Positions 1-9,336 of a stretch of 36,693 bases of DNA are shown one piece after another; position 1 is the first letter of the stretch, and each line of letters opens with the position of its first letter. The notes below the pieces were generated by a model, which saw only the letters and a program-made list of their open reading frames with translations, was not told the DNA's origin and did not search any database. The stretch lies in the NCBI GenBank assembly GCA_013289115.1, contig JABDAQ010000007.1, positions 1 to 36,693 on the forward strand. The letters run 5' to 3'. The DNA is from Gammaproteobacteria bacterium (GTDB taxonomy: Bacteria > Pseudomonadota > Gammaproteobacteria > Diplorickettsiales > Diplorickettsiaceae). The position numbers and the translations under genes were made by a program.

Positions 1-455
1 TAGAGGAATTATTACAAGGAGATATTCCTGCGTTTGAAGAATCCTTTCGATTTTTATTAGAGAACACGATCAGCGTACATGATTTAAGTAAAGAGCCAGA
101 AGCGTTTTATCATGGATTCATGACAGGACTGACGGCGCATTTACAATCGCATCCGGCATATGAATTGAAATCAAATAAAGAAAGCGGCTACGGGCGGTAT
201 GATTATTTCATTTTATCGAAGGATCCGAAGAAACTAAGTTTATTGATGGAATTCAAGCGGGTACGATTATCCGGCGTCAAAAAACCTTCTTTGAAACGGA
301 TCGATGAAGCTTTAGGGAAGGCTGCGAAACACGCCTTGGAACAGATTGAAACACAGGCTTATTACGCTGAAGCAAGACAACGCGGGAGTCAATCTATCTT
401 GAAGCTTGCCCTTGCTTTCTGTGGAAAACGATTTAAATTGGTTTGTGTTCACTGA
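1..455 (+). CDS. C-terminal part of a DUF1703 AAA-ATPase / PD-(D/E)XK nuclease-like protein (5' end outside window)
   Basis: The frame is open from the first bases of the window to a TGA at 453-455, so this is the 3' end of a longer gene. The fragment carries the C-terminal nuclease-like motif of the family: GRYDYFILSKDP followed by LLMEFKRV, that is, the Asp and the E-x-K of a PD-(D/E)XK fold, then a tail ending ALAFCGKRFKLV. It is clearly paralogous to the complete gene at 27685-29430, which shares the order LLENTISVHDLSKEPEAFYHG, GLTAH, GRYDY, LLMEFKRVR, GSQSI and ALAFCGK; over a stretch near 44-100 the DNA is almost identical. These proteins pair an N-terminal AAA-type ATPase with this nuclease-like end; their cellular role is not established. 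An internal ATG at 120 would give a 111-residue product, but the conserved sequence upstream shows that it is not the true start. Confidence 0.85.
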   Translation, partial: EELLQGDIPAFEESFRFLLENTISVHDLSKEPEAFYHGFMTGLTAHLQSHPAYELKSNKESGYGRYDYFILSKDPKKLSLLMEFKRVRLSGVKKPSLKRIDEALGKAAKHALEQIETQAYYAEARQRGSQSILKLALAFCGKRFKLVCVH

Positions 456-513
456 TTTTCTTGCTTTAAGATAAGATGCTTAGACCTTTGATATCTAGTA
501 CAGTAAATCTACG

Positions 514-1224
514 CTATAACTTTAGAATTGTTTTTACAAACGGTATGGTTAACTTACGCTGCAAAGCAAGCGAAGCATTATCTAATTGATCCAAGGCAGC
601 GAATAATACAGATATCTCACGAGGCAAACGTAGCAAAAGAAATTGCGCCACTTCGTCCAGTAATACAAGCCCCTTGCAGCGTGCATAATATTTAAGCGCA
701 GATATTTTTTCTGAATCTGGCAAACCTTGTACTTGAAACAATACACCACCCGATAGGCGTGAAACAAGATCAGGTAAAACTAAACCTAAATGATGGGGTA
801 CTTTCTTAGCTACCAGAATCAAACGTACGTTATAATCCTGCAAGCGATTATAAGTATGAAATAAAATATCCTGCCAAATTCGATGCTGAGCAATACGTTC
901 TAGATCATCGATACAAACAAAATCTAAGGAATGAACATCTAAATCTTCCAGAACTGCCGGTGTGCCTAGGCGAATGAGCTCCGCTAAAGAAAAATAAAGT
1001 GCTGTGAATCCTTGCAATTGGGCTTGATGACAACTGGCACGTAATAAATGGGTACAACCAACACCTCTATGACCCCATAAGTAGAGATAGCATCCTGCCT
1101 TTTTTAAAATAAAACTATGCAAATAATTCAAAAGTGTACGATTTTGACCAGGATAAAAACTTTGAAAAGTTAGAGTGTCATGAAATTTTATAGGTAAGAT
1201 AAGTTGCACAGGCAAAGCTACCAT
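514..1224 (-). CDS. hda: Hda, DnaA regulatory inactivator protein
   Basis: This 236-residue AAA+ protein is homologous to domain III of DnaA. Hda binds the DNA-loaded sliding clamp and stimulates hydrolysis of DnaA-bound ATP, which prevents re-initiation of replication. A clamp-binding motif QLILP sits at residues 7-11, as expected at the N-terminus of Hda. The Walker A region at 51-59 reads GHRGVGCTH, and a Walker B-like VCIDD lies at 103-107. The C-terminus (LDQLDNASLALQRKLTIPF) matches the conserved end of the family. The Walker A lysine is replaced by Cys57, whereas many Hda proteins have Lys or Arg there. The gene starts with ATG, lies 28-78 bp behind pgsA depending on the pgsA start, and appears to be the last gene of the obgE transcription unit. 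It converges with the truncated gene at the left edge. Confidence 0.88.
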   Translation of the reverse strand: MVALPVQLILPIKFHDTLTFQSFYPGQNRTLLNYLHSFILKKAGCYLYLWGHRGVGCTHLLRASCHQAQLQGFTALYFSLAELIRLGTPAVLEDLDVHSLDFVCIDDLERIAQHRIWQDILFHTYNRLQDYNVRLILVAKKVPHHLGLVLPDLVSRLSGGVLFQVQGLPDSEKISALKYYARCKGLVLLDEVAQFLLLRLPREISVLFAALDQLDNASLALQRKLTIPFVKTILKL

Positions 1225-1252
1225 TAAATCTCAATTAACTCTTTTGTGTTCA

Positions 1253-1804
1253 TCATGCGTTACACAACGCCTGTCGTCCCCAAATCCAGGTATACTGAAA
1301 CGCGCTGACAACGGTGGTCACAAAAGTTAATTGAAATAGGCTGGATATTATCCAAGGCGAGAGACTAAAAAATCCTGCATCTACTAATAACAATAAAATT
1401 AAGCTGAGCTGCAATACAGTATTTAGCTTGCTAATAAAAATAGGACGATAGGTAACAGAACCAATATAGTAACGATAAAGTGAAGCGCCCAATACAATCC
1501 AAAGATCACGTCCAATCATGACAGAAGCAAACCAAAAAGGTATCTTTTGTAAATAAACTAAAGCGATAAAACTGCTCACCAATAATACTTTATCAGCAAT
1601 TGGGTCCATCAAAGCACCAAATTTACTCGTCCAATTAAACAAGCGTGCAAGCAAACCATCCAATCCATCTGTTAATCCCGCAAAACAAAATAAATAAAAA
1701 GCAGAGCGATAATCCTGCTGTAATAGAACCCACAACAGGGGCAGGATCAGCACAGACCGTATACACGTAATGATATTAGGAAGATATCGTAATTGCATAA
1801 ACAT
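1253..1804 (-). CDS. pgsA: CDP-diacylglycerol-glycerol-3-phosphate 3-phosphatidyltransferase
   Basis: This inner-membrane enzyme makes phosphatidylglycerol phosphate from CDP-diacylglycerol and glycerol-3-phosphate, the committed step to phosphatidylglycerol and cardiolipin. The CDP-alcohol phosphotransferase signature is intact: DGLDG, then LLARLF, then GALMDPIADK, giving D-x2-D-G-x2-A-R-x8-G-x3-D-x3-D at about residues 46-71. Several hydrophobic helices surround it. The longest frame begins at a TTG (1858) that overlaps the obgE stop. I prefer the ATG at 1804, or the one at 1798, because the family starts just before the LPNIIT segment and the extra residues are polar. No convincing ribosome binding site is visible for any of the three starts. 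At about 183 residues the length is normal. Confidence 0.9.
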   Translation of the reverse strand: MFMQLRYLPNIITCIRSVLILPLLWVLLQQDYRSAFYLFCFAGLTDGLDGLLARLFNWTSKFGALMDPIADKVLLVSSFIALVYLQKIPFWFASVMIGRDLWIVLGASLYRYYIGSVTYRPIFISKLNTVLQLSLILLLLVDAGFFSLSPWIISSLFQLTFVTTVVSAFQYTWIWGRQALCNA

Positions 1805-1854
1805 TATTTCATCGTGATCATCGCAACAGATGATAATCTCAAGATGAATTACGC

Positions 1855-2901
<1,047 letters not shown>

Positions 2902-2926
2902 TTATAAAAAATAACGTGCAGAACGC

Positions 2927-3211
2927 TCACTGAACTTCCTGCGATTCTTGTAACAATGTAGGAATAACAGAAATATAGCGTTTTAATTTAGGTCCCTTAC
3001 GAACAAATTTCACATTGCCAACAACGAGAGAATATAAAGTATGATCCGTACCCATCCCGACATTATCACCAGCATGATAACAGGTGCCGCGCTGACGCAC
3101 GATAATGACGCCTGGATAAACCTGTTCTCCACCAAAACGTTTTACTCCGAGTCGCTTAGAAATTGAATCACGACCATTGCGTGTACTACCACCTGCCTTT
3201 TTATGTGCCAT
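2927..3211 (-). CDS. rpmA: 50S ribosomal protein L27
   Basis: This 94-residue protein begins with the diagnostic [16 protein letters not shown] of L27, whose flexible N-terminus reaches the peptidyl transferase centre. Other conserved segments are [16 protein letters not shown] and [10 protein letters not shown]. No N-terminal pre-sequence of the Firmicutes type is present. The gene sits 18 bp behind rplU and 34 bp ahead of obgE, so the three are almost certainly co-transcribed. Confidence 0.98.
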   Translation of the reverse strand: MAHKKAGGSTRNGRDSISKRLGVKRFGGEQVYPGVIIVRQRGTCYHAGDNVGMGTDHTLYSLVVGNVKFVRKGPKLKRYISVIPTLLQESQEVQ

Positions 3212-3229
3212 AGATCAACCCTTTTATCT

Positions 3230-3532
3230 TTATGCAATCTCAGTGATTTTCACCATCGTATAATTTTGACGATGCCCCATTTGTCTACGATAATGCTTGC
3301 GTCGTCTAAATTTAATGATCTTGATTTTCTTACCTCGTCCGTGTTCAATCACAGCGGCTTTTACTTTGGTGTTCAGATACGGCGCACCCACACTTAGATC
3401 GTCGTCATTAACAACCATTAAAGTGGGAAATTCGATTGTTTCTCCCACGTTGGCTGTTACCTGCTCAATCGCAAGCAACTGACCTGTTTCTACTTTATAT
3501 TGTTTACCACCCGAGGCAATCACCGCGTACAT
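3230..3532 (-). CDS. rplU: 50S ribosomal protein L21
   Basis: This 100-residue protein has the L21 signature: [15 protein letters not shown] at the start and [15 protein letters not shown] near the end, the latter forming the basic 23S rRNA-binding loop. A GAGGA ribosome binding site lies 9 nt before the ATG. The gene is the first of the rplU-rpmA-obgE(-pgsA-hda) unit and follows a roughly 250-bp gap after truA that contains a possible promoter and a leader hairpin. Confidence 0.98.
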   Translation of the reverse strand: MYAVIASGGKQYKVETGQLLAIEQVTANVGETIEFPTLMVVNDDDLSVGAPYLNTKVKAAVIEHGRGKKIKIIKFRRRKHYRRQMGHRQNYTMVKITEIA

Positions 3533-3554
3533 AAACCCGATTCCTCTAAAATTT

Positions 3555-3598
3555 ATTGCAAGTTCGTTAGTCTAAGCGATTCTAGAACAGCCTGCAAT
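3555..3598 (-). promoter_or_regulatory. Imperfect hairpin in the rplU 5' leader
   Basis: On the minus strand the sequence ATTGCA, four bases, GTTC, a 19-base loop, GAAC, one base and TGCAAT can fold into a two-part stem ending about 22 bp before the rplU ATG. Many ribosomal protein operons are autoregulated through leader structures, so this may be one. The loop is long and the stem is A+T-rich, so the function is only suggested. Confidence 0.35.
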
Positions 3599-3630
3599 AG
3601 GTTCATTAAACCTCGAGTTGCCTCGATCAA

Positions 3631-3659
3631 TTTTTATGAGTGCATTTTATGTTACTCAA
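3631..3659 (-). promoter_or_regulatory. Possible sigma-70 promoter for rplU-rpmA-obgE
   Basis: On the minus strand TTGAGT (3659-3654) and TAAAAA (3636-3631) are separated by 17 bp, each matching four of six consensus positions. This would start transcription about 90-95 bp before rplU and place the leader hairpin in the mRNA. The remainder of the truA-rplU gap (3533-3786) shows no credible gene; the frames overlapping it are short and unlike any known protein. Confidence 0.3.
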
Positions 3660-3786
3660 AAGCTTTAGCGACTGCTCTACTTCCGTCTTGAGTAATTCTT
3701 TAAGCAGTTCCTTCTGTTCAAAGGAAAAACGAGGTATGAGTTAAAACAAATGACAGTTAATGGGTAGGCAACGTAGTACGAGAGTT

Positions 3787-4581
3787 TTAGAAAAGAGCTG
3801 ATGAACGCAAAAAAGGACAAATCGATCGCGGTTTCGGTAAAGACTCTCGATACAATACATCCAATAAATACAAACCATTTGCCTTAGCAGTGCTACCGGC
3901 TCGTTGTCGATCTTTTGCAAGTAACACAGCTTGCATCCAACTTGGCTCCTGTGCGCCCGTACCAATCGTGATCAAGCTACCAACAATAATACGTACCATG
4001 TGTTGTAAAAACGCATTTGCGGTTATTTCGATATGAATGAAAGATTGATCACGCTGATACACTTTGCATGCATACACAGTGCGCACCGTTGAACGTGATT
4101 GACAATCCGCACCACGAAATGAAGTAAAATCATGCTCGCCTAATAAATAGTCCGCTGCATACTGCATCAAATCCACATGCAAAACTTCTGAGCAATGCAT
4201 GACGTATCGATGTCCTAGAGCACTCGCGCTGGATTGATTCAAAATGATATAGACATATTTGCGTGCTTTAGCAGAAAAACGTGCGTGAAATTGTTCAGCT
4301 ACTTCTTGTATCCATTCAACACGAATATCAGGAGGCAATAAACTATTTGTGCCCAATTGCCAGGCACGATTCGTGCGATGCGACTGTGTATCGAAATGAA
4401 CAACCTGGCCTAACGCATGTACCCCTTTGTCAGTACGCCCTGCACAAGTCACAGTCACAGCATGATCTGCTATCTGTGATAAAGCCCGCTCCAATGTAGC
4501 TTGTAAGGTAAGATGTTCTGCTTGTTTTTGCCAACCGTGATACGCAGTACCATCATACGAAATACCTAAAGCAAAACGCAT
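3787..4581 (-). CDS. truA: tRNA pseudouridine(38-40) synthase TruA
   Basis: This enzyme converts uridines 38-40 of the tRNA anticodon stem-loop to pseudouridine. The N-terminus FALGISYDGTAYHGWQKQ and the catalytic block CAGRTDKGVHALGQVVHFDT are typical; the Asp of GRTDKG (about residue 51) is the nucleophile. Later segments DFTSFRGADCQSRST and FLQHMVRIIVGSL are also conserved. I start at the ATG at 4581, which gives 264 residues; the longer frame begins with TTG at 4599 inside the end of cpoB and adds six non-conserved residues. The gene lies just behind cpoB. Confidence 0.95.
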   Translation of the reverse strand: MRFALGISYDGTAYHGWQKQAEHLTLQATLERALSQIADHAVTVTCAGRTDKGVHALGQVVHFDTQSHRTNRAWQLGTNSLLPPDIRVEWIQEVAEQFHARFSAKARKYVYIILNQSSASALGHRYVMHCSEVLHVDLMQYAADYLLGEHDFTSFRGADCQSRSTVRTVYACKVYQRDQSFIHIEITANAFLQHMVRIIVGSLITIGTGAQEPSWMQAVLLAKDRQRAGSTAKANGLYLLDVLYRESLPKPRSICPFLRSSALF

Positions 4582-4591
4582 ATTAGCACAC

Positions 4592-5548
4592 TTAAACAAC
4601 TCGCTTATGATTCATAGCACGACTTGTCACAGGCGCTTGCAATTGCTGCAAACGTGTTTTAGCAGAAACAGCCGCATCTGTTTTTGGATACTTAGAAATG
4701 ATATGTTGAAATGTAGCGATTGCTCTATTTTTATTCCCTTTAGCGAAATACGCCAATCCTAGCTGCAACAAAGCATCAGGCACTTTAGTATCCTGTGGAT
4801 ATTGTTGCAAAAATACTTGAAAACGCGCGATCGATTCTTCAGGATTTCCTTGCAATAAATACAACTGCCCGAGAAAATAACGCGCATTAGCCGTATTCAT
4901 ATTTTCCGGATATTGCTTAACAAAATGTTCAAACGAATGAGTAGCAGATGAATAATTATTATTTTTTAAAAAAGTAAAAGCGGCTTGATAGGCCACTTCA
5001 GCTGATTCTAGATCATCACCCGCCACGGTCCGCGCGGCTGAAGCGGTTGATCCTAAGCGATTGATTGTTTGCTCTTGAACGTTCGCTAATTTATTTAAAT
5101 AATTTTTATCCGAGTTTTGTACAGACACAGACGTCGATGGCGCCTGACTCGCTGCTATCGCGCCTGACACAGAACTTTTAGCTTGCAGCAGTTGCAAATT
5201 ATGTTGTTGTATATCTAATTGATTTTGCAAATTCTGAATCTGTTGACGCAGCTCACTGATTTGATTAATAAGTGGCGTCATGTTTGCCAATTGACGTTCA
5301 ATAACGTTGAGTCGTTGCGCGCGCGATGGCGTAGACGATCGCGCAGGTGATTCTTCAGGCACGGGGACCACTTCTTGTTGAGACGGTTCAGACACCGGTT
5401 CCGTGGCATCCGATTCCTGTGTATTTTCATCCTGCGCCTGTGGCTGATCTGAATACATATCAACCACAGGAGGCAAATCTGCATAAGCCTGCGGCTGCGG
5501 GATAGCTAAAAAAATCAGCGATAAACAAACGCATCGGATTAAATACAT
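4592..5548 (-). CDS. cpoB: Cell division coordinator CpoB (YbgF)
   Basis: CpoB is a periplasmic protein that coordinates Tol-Pal constriction with peptidoglycan synthesis at division. The protein has a signal peptide (MYLIRC, then a hydrophobic run ending at about AYA), a Pro/Glu/Ser-rich linker, a trimerising coiled coil (LNVIERQLANMTPLINQ, then ISELRQQIQNLQNQLD) and C-terminal TPR repeats (YQAAFTFLKNNNYSSATHSF, ARYFLGQLYLLQGNPEESIA, LLQLGLAYFAKGNKNRAI). The ATG at 5548 has GGAG 7 bp upstream and is preferred over the TTG at 5560. Length is about 318 residues. The linker between signal peptide and coiled coil is longer than in E. coli. The gene follows pal after 15 bp. Confidence 0.93.
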   Translation of the reverse strand: MYLIRCVCLSLIFLAIPQPQAYADLPPVVDMYSDQPQAQDENTQESDATEPVSEPSQQEVVPVPEESPARSSTPSRAQRLNVIERQLANMTPLINQISELRQQIQNLQNQLDIQQHNLQLLQAKSSVSGAIAASQAPSTSVSVQNSDKNYLNKLANVQEQTINRLGSTASAARTVAGDDLESAEVAYQAAFTFLKNNNYSSATHSFEHFVKQYPENMNTANARYFLGQLYLLQGNPEESIARFQVFLQQYPQDTKVPDALLQLGLAYFAKGNKNRAIATFQHIISKYPKTDAAVSAKTRLQQLQAPVTSRAMNHKRVV

Positions 5549-5563
5549 AAGGAACTCCAAACT

Positions 5564-6073
5564 CTAGTTTTGGTAACGCAATTCAACACGACGATTTTTA
5601 GCATAATCAGCTTCAGTATGACCTAGAGCTATGGGCTTTTCAGCACCGTAACTCACTACGATCAATTGTTGTTTGCGCACACCGCTGGCTAATAATAAAT
5701 TAGCGACCGCCTCACTACGACGTTGCCCTAAACCAATATTGTATTCTCGACTTCCACGTTCATCTGTATTGCCAGTCAATAGCACCTTACGTTTAGGATG
5801 TTGTATCAAATAATGTGCTTGTACTTGAACGGAAGTTAAATCAGCATCGTGCACCGTGCTTTGATCAAAATCAAAATAATAAATTTGATTTCCAACAGTC
5901 AGCGAGGCACGTTGCAAATCAGAATCCGGGCCTAAACCTTGTGTATGAATAACATCACCCGCTATTTGATTGTCTACACGCCCGTGTTGATCATGATTGG
6001 CCACCGGTGTTGAGCAGGCCACTAAAAAACCGAGACAAAAAATAAATAAGCAACCATATATTTTTCTAAACAT
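5564..6073 (-). CDS. pal: Peptidoglycan-associated lipoprotein Pal
   Basis: This is an outer-membrane lipoprotein that binds peptidoglycan and TolB. A lipoprotein signal (MFRKIYGCLFIFCLGFLVAC, lipobox LVAC) is followed by an OmpA-like domain with YYFDFDQSTV, LTGNTDERGSREYNIGLGQR and NRRVELRY. The Asp and Arg residues of the peptidoglycan-binding region are present. The ATG at 6073 has a GGAG ribosome binding site, so the upstream ATG at 6124, which would hide the signal peptide behind 17 residues, is rejected. The mature domain has normal length. The gene lies 26 bp after tolB. Confidence 0.97.
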   Translation of the reverse strand: MFRKIYGCLFIFCLGFLVACSTPVANHDQHGRVDNQIAGDVIHTQGLGPDSDLQRASLTVGNQIYYFDFDQSTVHDADLTSVQVQAHYLIQHPKRKVLLTGNTDERGSREYNIGLGQRRSEAVANLLLASGVRKQQLIVVSYGAEKPIALGHTEADYAKNRRVELRYQN

Positions 6074-6099
6074 AACTGAACTCCGATTTTTTAAACACT

Positions 6100-7353
6100 T
6101 TAAGGAGATAAAAAAGGTGACCATACTGGATCTTGCACATCACCCTGTAAGGTGGGCACAGATAAATCAATGCGCCCATCTGTAGCCACTGTGCGCAAAC
6201 CACCTTGATGATACGCTTGATCTGATTCATATAAAATCATACATCCATTGGGCGAAAAACTAGGTGCTTGTTCATAACCCGAGTCAGTGAGTACATGTAC
6301 TGTACCTGTGCTTAAATCTTGCAACGCTATAGTATAGCCATTCTCCTGACGATGCAGCATCACAATGGATTGTCCATTCGGTGCAAATGATGCACGCGCA
6401 TTATAAGGGCCAACAAAACTGATACGATGCACGATTCCGCTGTCTAATTCAACTTGATAGATCTGAGGGCTGCCTGCTCTGTCTGAGGTAAACAATAAAG
6501 AACGACCGTCTGGCGACCAACTTGGTTCTGTATCAATACCTGAACCAGAGGTTATTTGTTTTAATTGCTGATTTATTAAATTGAGTACATAAATTTTTGG
6601 ATTCGCTTGATCGCGAGATAAAGCAAGCGCTAAATAATGATCATCCGGAGACCAAGCAGGCGCCCCATTGATCCCGTGGTAATGACTCACAAGTTGTCTA
6701 TTACCGGTACGCAACGCTTGAATATAAACAGCAGGCGTTACTTTCTCAAATGAAACATAAGCCAACCATTTGGCATCATGCGACCAAGCAGGCGATACAA
6801 TAGGCTGAGAAGAAGACAAAAGTGAACGAGGCTGATAACCATCCGAATCAGCCACCATAAGTGCATAGCGCGTATTCTTAACCGTGCGATTCACCAAAAC
6901 ATAAGCAATACGTGTCGAAAAATAACCGCGCAAACCTAAAAACTGTTGATAAATAATATCGCTAATACGATGTGCTAACACACGTTGTTGATCAGTACGA
7001 ATCATCCATTGCTGCGTCACTAAATTTTGCGGCTGATTCTGCAAAGTATTTACTAAAGAGAACGAAATACGCAGATGCTGCGCATCTATTCTTTGTACCT
7101 GCCCAATCACACGATTGTCTGCGTTTGCCGTCACTTGAAACCGTCCGCAATGATTTAAATCATTACGTATAATGGCAGCAATTGACGTATGTGTCGAAGC
7201 GTCAGAAAAATCACTGATTGAAATAGGAATAGGTTTATCAACTCCCTGCGTCAATTCTAACTGCAAGACTGCGCCAGCACGATCAGATAACAAAAAGAAA
7301 CTGAGTATTAACAATTGAAAACTATATTTACACAGTCGCTGCAAATTCTTCAT
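6100..7353 (-). CDS. tolB: Tol-Pal system protein TolB
   Basis: TolB is a periplasmic beta-propeller that moves Pal to the division site. It has an N-terminal signal peptide (MKNLQRLCKYSFQLLILSFF, cleavage near RAGA), an alpha/beta N-domain containing ADNRVIGQV-like segments, then six propeller blades marked by PAWSHDAKWLAY, PAWSPDDHYLAL, PSWSPDGRSLLF, ASFAPNGQSIVM, PSFSPNGCMILY and PVWSPFL. I prefer the ATG at 7353 because the peptide then begins MKN; an ATG at 7362 is also possible. The start lies inside the 3' end of the MFS gene, so translation may be coupled. tolQ, tolR and tolA, normally directly upstream, are not here. Confidence 0.95.
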   Translation of the reverse strand: MKNLQRLCKYSFQLLILSFFLLSDRAGAVLQLELTQGVDKPIPISISDFSDASTHTSIAAIIRNDLNHCGRFQVTANADNRVIGQVQRIDAQHLRISFSLVNTLQNQPQNLVTQQWMIRTDQQRVLAHRISDIIYQQFLGLRGYFSTRIAYVLVNRTVKNTRYALMVADSDGYQPRSLLSSSQPIVSPAWSHDAKWLAYVSFEKVTPAVYIQALRTGNRQLVSHYHGINGAPAWSPDDHYLALALSRDQANPKIYVLNLINQQLKQITSGSGIDTEPSWSPDGRSLLFTSDRAGSPQIYQVELDSGIVHRISFVGPYNARASFAPNGQSIVMLHRQENGYTIALQDLSTGTVHVLTDSGYEQAPSFSPNGCMILYESDQAYHQGGLRTVATDGRIDLSVPTLQGDVQDPVWSPFLSP

Positions 7354-8635
7354 GAGATACATGTTCTTGATTAAAATCTTCGCGAATAGTCAACGTAACA
7401 AACATAGCCAAGAGCAAACAAACGGGCAGAATGATCATGGCTACACGGAATCCATAGGCTGAATAAACGAGAACCCCGCGCTCTAGCACGCTATTTTTAT
7501 CGATAAGCCAACCAATAACAGGTTGAAAAACCGCACCAATTAATACCGAAGCCATGTTAGCAAACGCTACAGAAGTTCCTGATAAAGCAGGAGAATTTAG
7601 CTCTGCTGCAATGGCATACGTGGTAGCAACACCTGTATTGGCCATGCCATACAAAAATAAAACAGCAAATAAAACACTCAAAGGCAAATTAGGAACAAAT
7701 AAAAAAATACTGATGAATATCAAACTCAACAGCGCTGAAAGACCTAGAATTAATTTACGTCGTCCCAAATGATCAGACAACCAACCTGTCAATGGTCCGC
7801 CTAAAGTCCAACCGATAAAAATTAAGCCAATACCACTGGCCGCATAAGGCGTACTTAAATGATAGGTTTGCTGCAAAAACTTAACACCCCACAGTTCTGC
7901 AATGATGACAGTGGGTGCATATAATAATCCTGCGAGCAAAGCATTCAACCAACTCTGTGGATTTTTCAACACAATCATTAATCCATCCATCAAATGACCG
8001 CACGCTTTCCATATACTCATTTTTCTAACAGGACGTGTTTTCTGCACCGGGGTGCGCAAAAAAATAGCCAACACTAGAACAATAAACATCAATGAAAAAG
8101 CAACACTGTGCAAGGTATGACGCCAACCTATACGAGTAACCAAATAAGCCATAGATGTTTGACCCATCGCAGCGCCTAACATTCCTACTGATTGAGTAAG
8201 ACCGGCAAGCAAACCAAATTGATTGGGTCGAAACCAAAGTGACACTAATTTTAAAGTACCGATAAAAGCAAAAGCTGCGCCAAAACCAACTAAAGCGCGT
8301 GCCAATAATGCTTCACTCAAATGCGTGCTCGAAGCGAGCAATAAACAGCTAATCGCACAAATTAAGGCCATACAAACTAACAACCAACGTATATTTAATC
8401 GATCCAACAGCAAGCCGGCAGGAATTTGCATGCCAACATAGGTATAGTAAAAACACGCAGACAAACTTCCCAAAGCCAACGCTTGAACATGAAAATCCAT
8501 CATCAGTTGATCGACCATCACAGCGGGAGCAATACGTGCAAAATATTCAATTAAAAAAACAGCAGCAGCCAATCCCCAAACAAGCCAAGGGTAGTGGGGC
8601 CAACTTATTAATTTTCCCAAAAAGCGTTTGTCCAT
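7328..8635 (-). CDS. Major facilitator superfamily transporter
   Basis: This 435-residue inner-membrane protein has about twelve hydrophobic segments. It shows the MFS loop 2-3 motif (GLLLDRLNIRWLL) and its second-half equivalent (GWLSDHLGRRKLILG). The N-terminus, with YFARIAPAVMVDQLMMDF, resembles the anion:cation or sugar-phosphate symporter branch that is numerous in Legionella and Coxiella. The substrate cannot be read from sequence. AAGGA precedes the ATG by about 7 bp. It heads the minus-strand unit leading into tolB, whose start overlaps its 3' end by 26 bp, an unusual position for a transporter relative to the Tol-Pal genes. The 8636-8799 gap separates it from divergent ppa. Confidence 0.9.
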   Translation of the reverse strand: MDKRFLGKLISWPHYPWLVWGLAAAVFLIEYFARIAPAVMVDQLMMDFHVQALALGSLSACFYYTYVGMQIPAGLLLDRLNIRWLLVCMALICAISCLLLASSTHLSEALLARALVGFGAAFAFIGTLKLVSLWFRPNQFGLLAGLTQSVGMLGAAMGQTSMAYLVTRIGWRHTLHSVAFSLMFIVLVLAIFLRTPVQKTRPVRKMSIWKACGHLMDGLMIVLKNPQSWLNALLAGLLYAPTVIIAELWGVKFLQQTYHLSTPYAASGIGLIFIGWTLGGPLTGWLSDHLGRRKLILGLSALLSLIFISIFLFVPNLPLSVLFAVLFLYGMANTGVATTYAIAAELNSPALSGTSVAFANMASVLIGAVFQPVIGWLIDKNSVLERGVLVYSAYGFRVAMIILPVCLLLAMFVTLTIREDFNQEHVSHEEFAATV

Positions 8636-8743
8636 GAATGAGTCCTTGATAAAAAATAAGACGCATAGTGATCGTCGCCTCTACAAATTTTGTATGAATG
8701 TAATCGTATCTCAGGTTTCTATCGTGGAGCAACAAAACTTATC

Positions 8744-8772
8744 TTAAAAATTATCTTCTTATCGTTTATGAT
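8744..8772 (+). promoter_or_regulatory. Possible ppa promoter
   Basis: TTAAAA (8744-8749) and TATGAT (8767-8772) are 17 bp apart, with a good -10 and a weak -35, upstream of ppa. The rest of the 8636-8799 intergenic region must also hold the promoter of the divergent MFS gene, but I see no clear match on the minus strand. Confidence 0.35.
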
Positions 8773-8799
8773 GGCATTTTTTATTTTAGGAAAAGTCCT

Positions 8800-9336
8800 A
8801 TGACTTACTTAACTGCAATCGATGCAGGTCACGATGTGCCGAATGATATTAACGTGATCATTGAAATTCCACATCGCAGTGATCCCATTAAATACGAAGT
8901 TGATAAAAAAACAGGTGCTTTGCATGTCGATCGTTTTCTTGACACAGCGATGCACTATCCCTGCAATTATGGATACATGCCACAAACTCTATCGCAGGAT
9001 GGCGATCCGGTAGACGTTCTAGTGACAGCTCCCTTTCCTTTGTTAATCGGTTCGGTCATTCGTTGTCGCCCCGTAGGCATGCTAAAAATGGAAGATGAAG
9101 CAGGCGTCGATGCAAAAATACTCGCCGTACCTGTTCACAAAGTATCGACCTTATATCAACACATACATAGCTTTCATGATCTGCCTGAACAATTACTCAA
9201 CGGTATCGCGCATTTTTTTGAGCATTACAAAGATTTAGAAAAAGACAAATGGGTCAAAGTTCTTGGTTGGGTTGGGATAGAAGAAGCCAAAGAAGAAATT
9301 TGTAATAGTTTGATATGCACTCATAATCGTGCATGA
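8800..9336 (+). CDS. ppa: Inorganic pyrophosphatase (family I)
   Basis: This soluble enzyme hydrolyses pyrophosphate to phosphate and pulls biosynthetic reactions forward. The signature DGDPVDVLV holds the metal-binding aspartates, and the protein also shows [30 protein letters not shown] and the [14 protein letters not shown] block. Its 178 residues are normal for the family. An AGGA lies 9-12 bp before the ATG. The 3' end overlaps the GTG start of dprA by 8 bp. Confidence 0.97.
   Translation: MTYLTAIDAGHDVPNDINVIIEIPHRSDPIKYEVDKKTGALHVDRFLDTAMHYPCNYGYMPQTLSQDGDPVDVLVTAPFPLLIGSVIRCRPVGMLKMEDEAGVDAKILAVPVHKVSTLYQHIHSFHDLPEQLLNGIAHFFEHYKDLEKDKWVKVLGWVGIEEAKEEICNSLICTHNRA

Noticed and set aside
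3741-3965. Minus-strand frame overlapping the 3' end of truA
   Set aside because: It is an out-of-frame shadow of truA with no start signal or conserved features.
8547-8735. Minus-strand frame upstream of the MFS transporter gene
   Set aside because: It overlaps the MFS start in another frame, has no ribosome binding site and no family motif.
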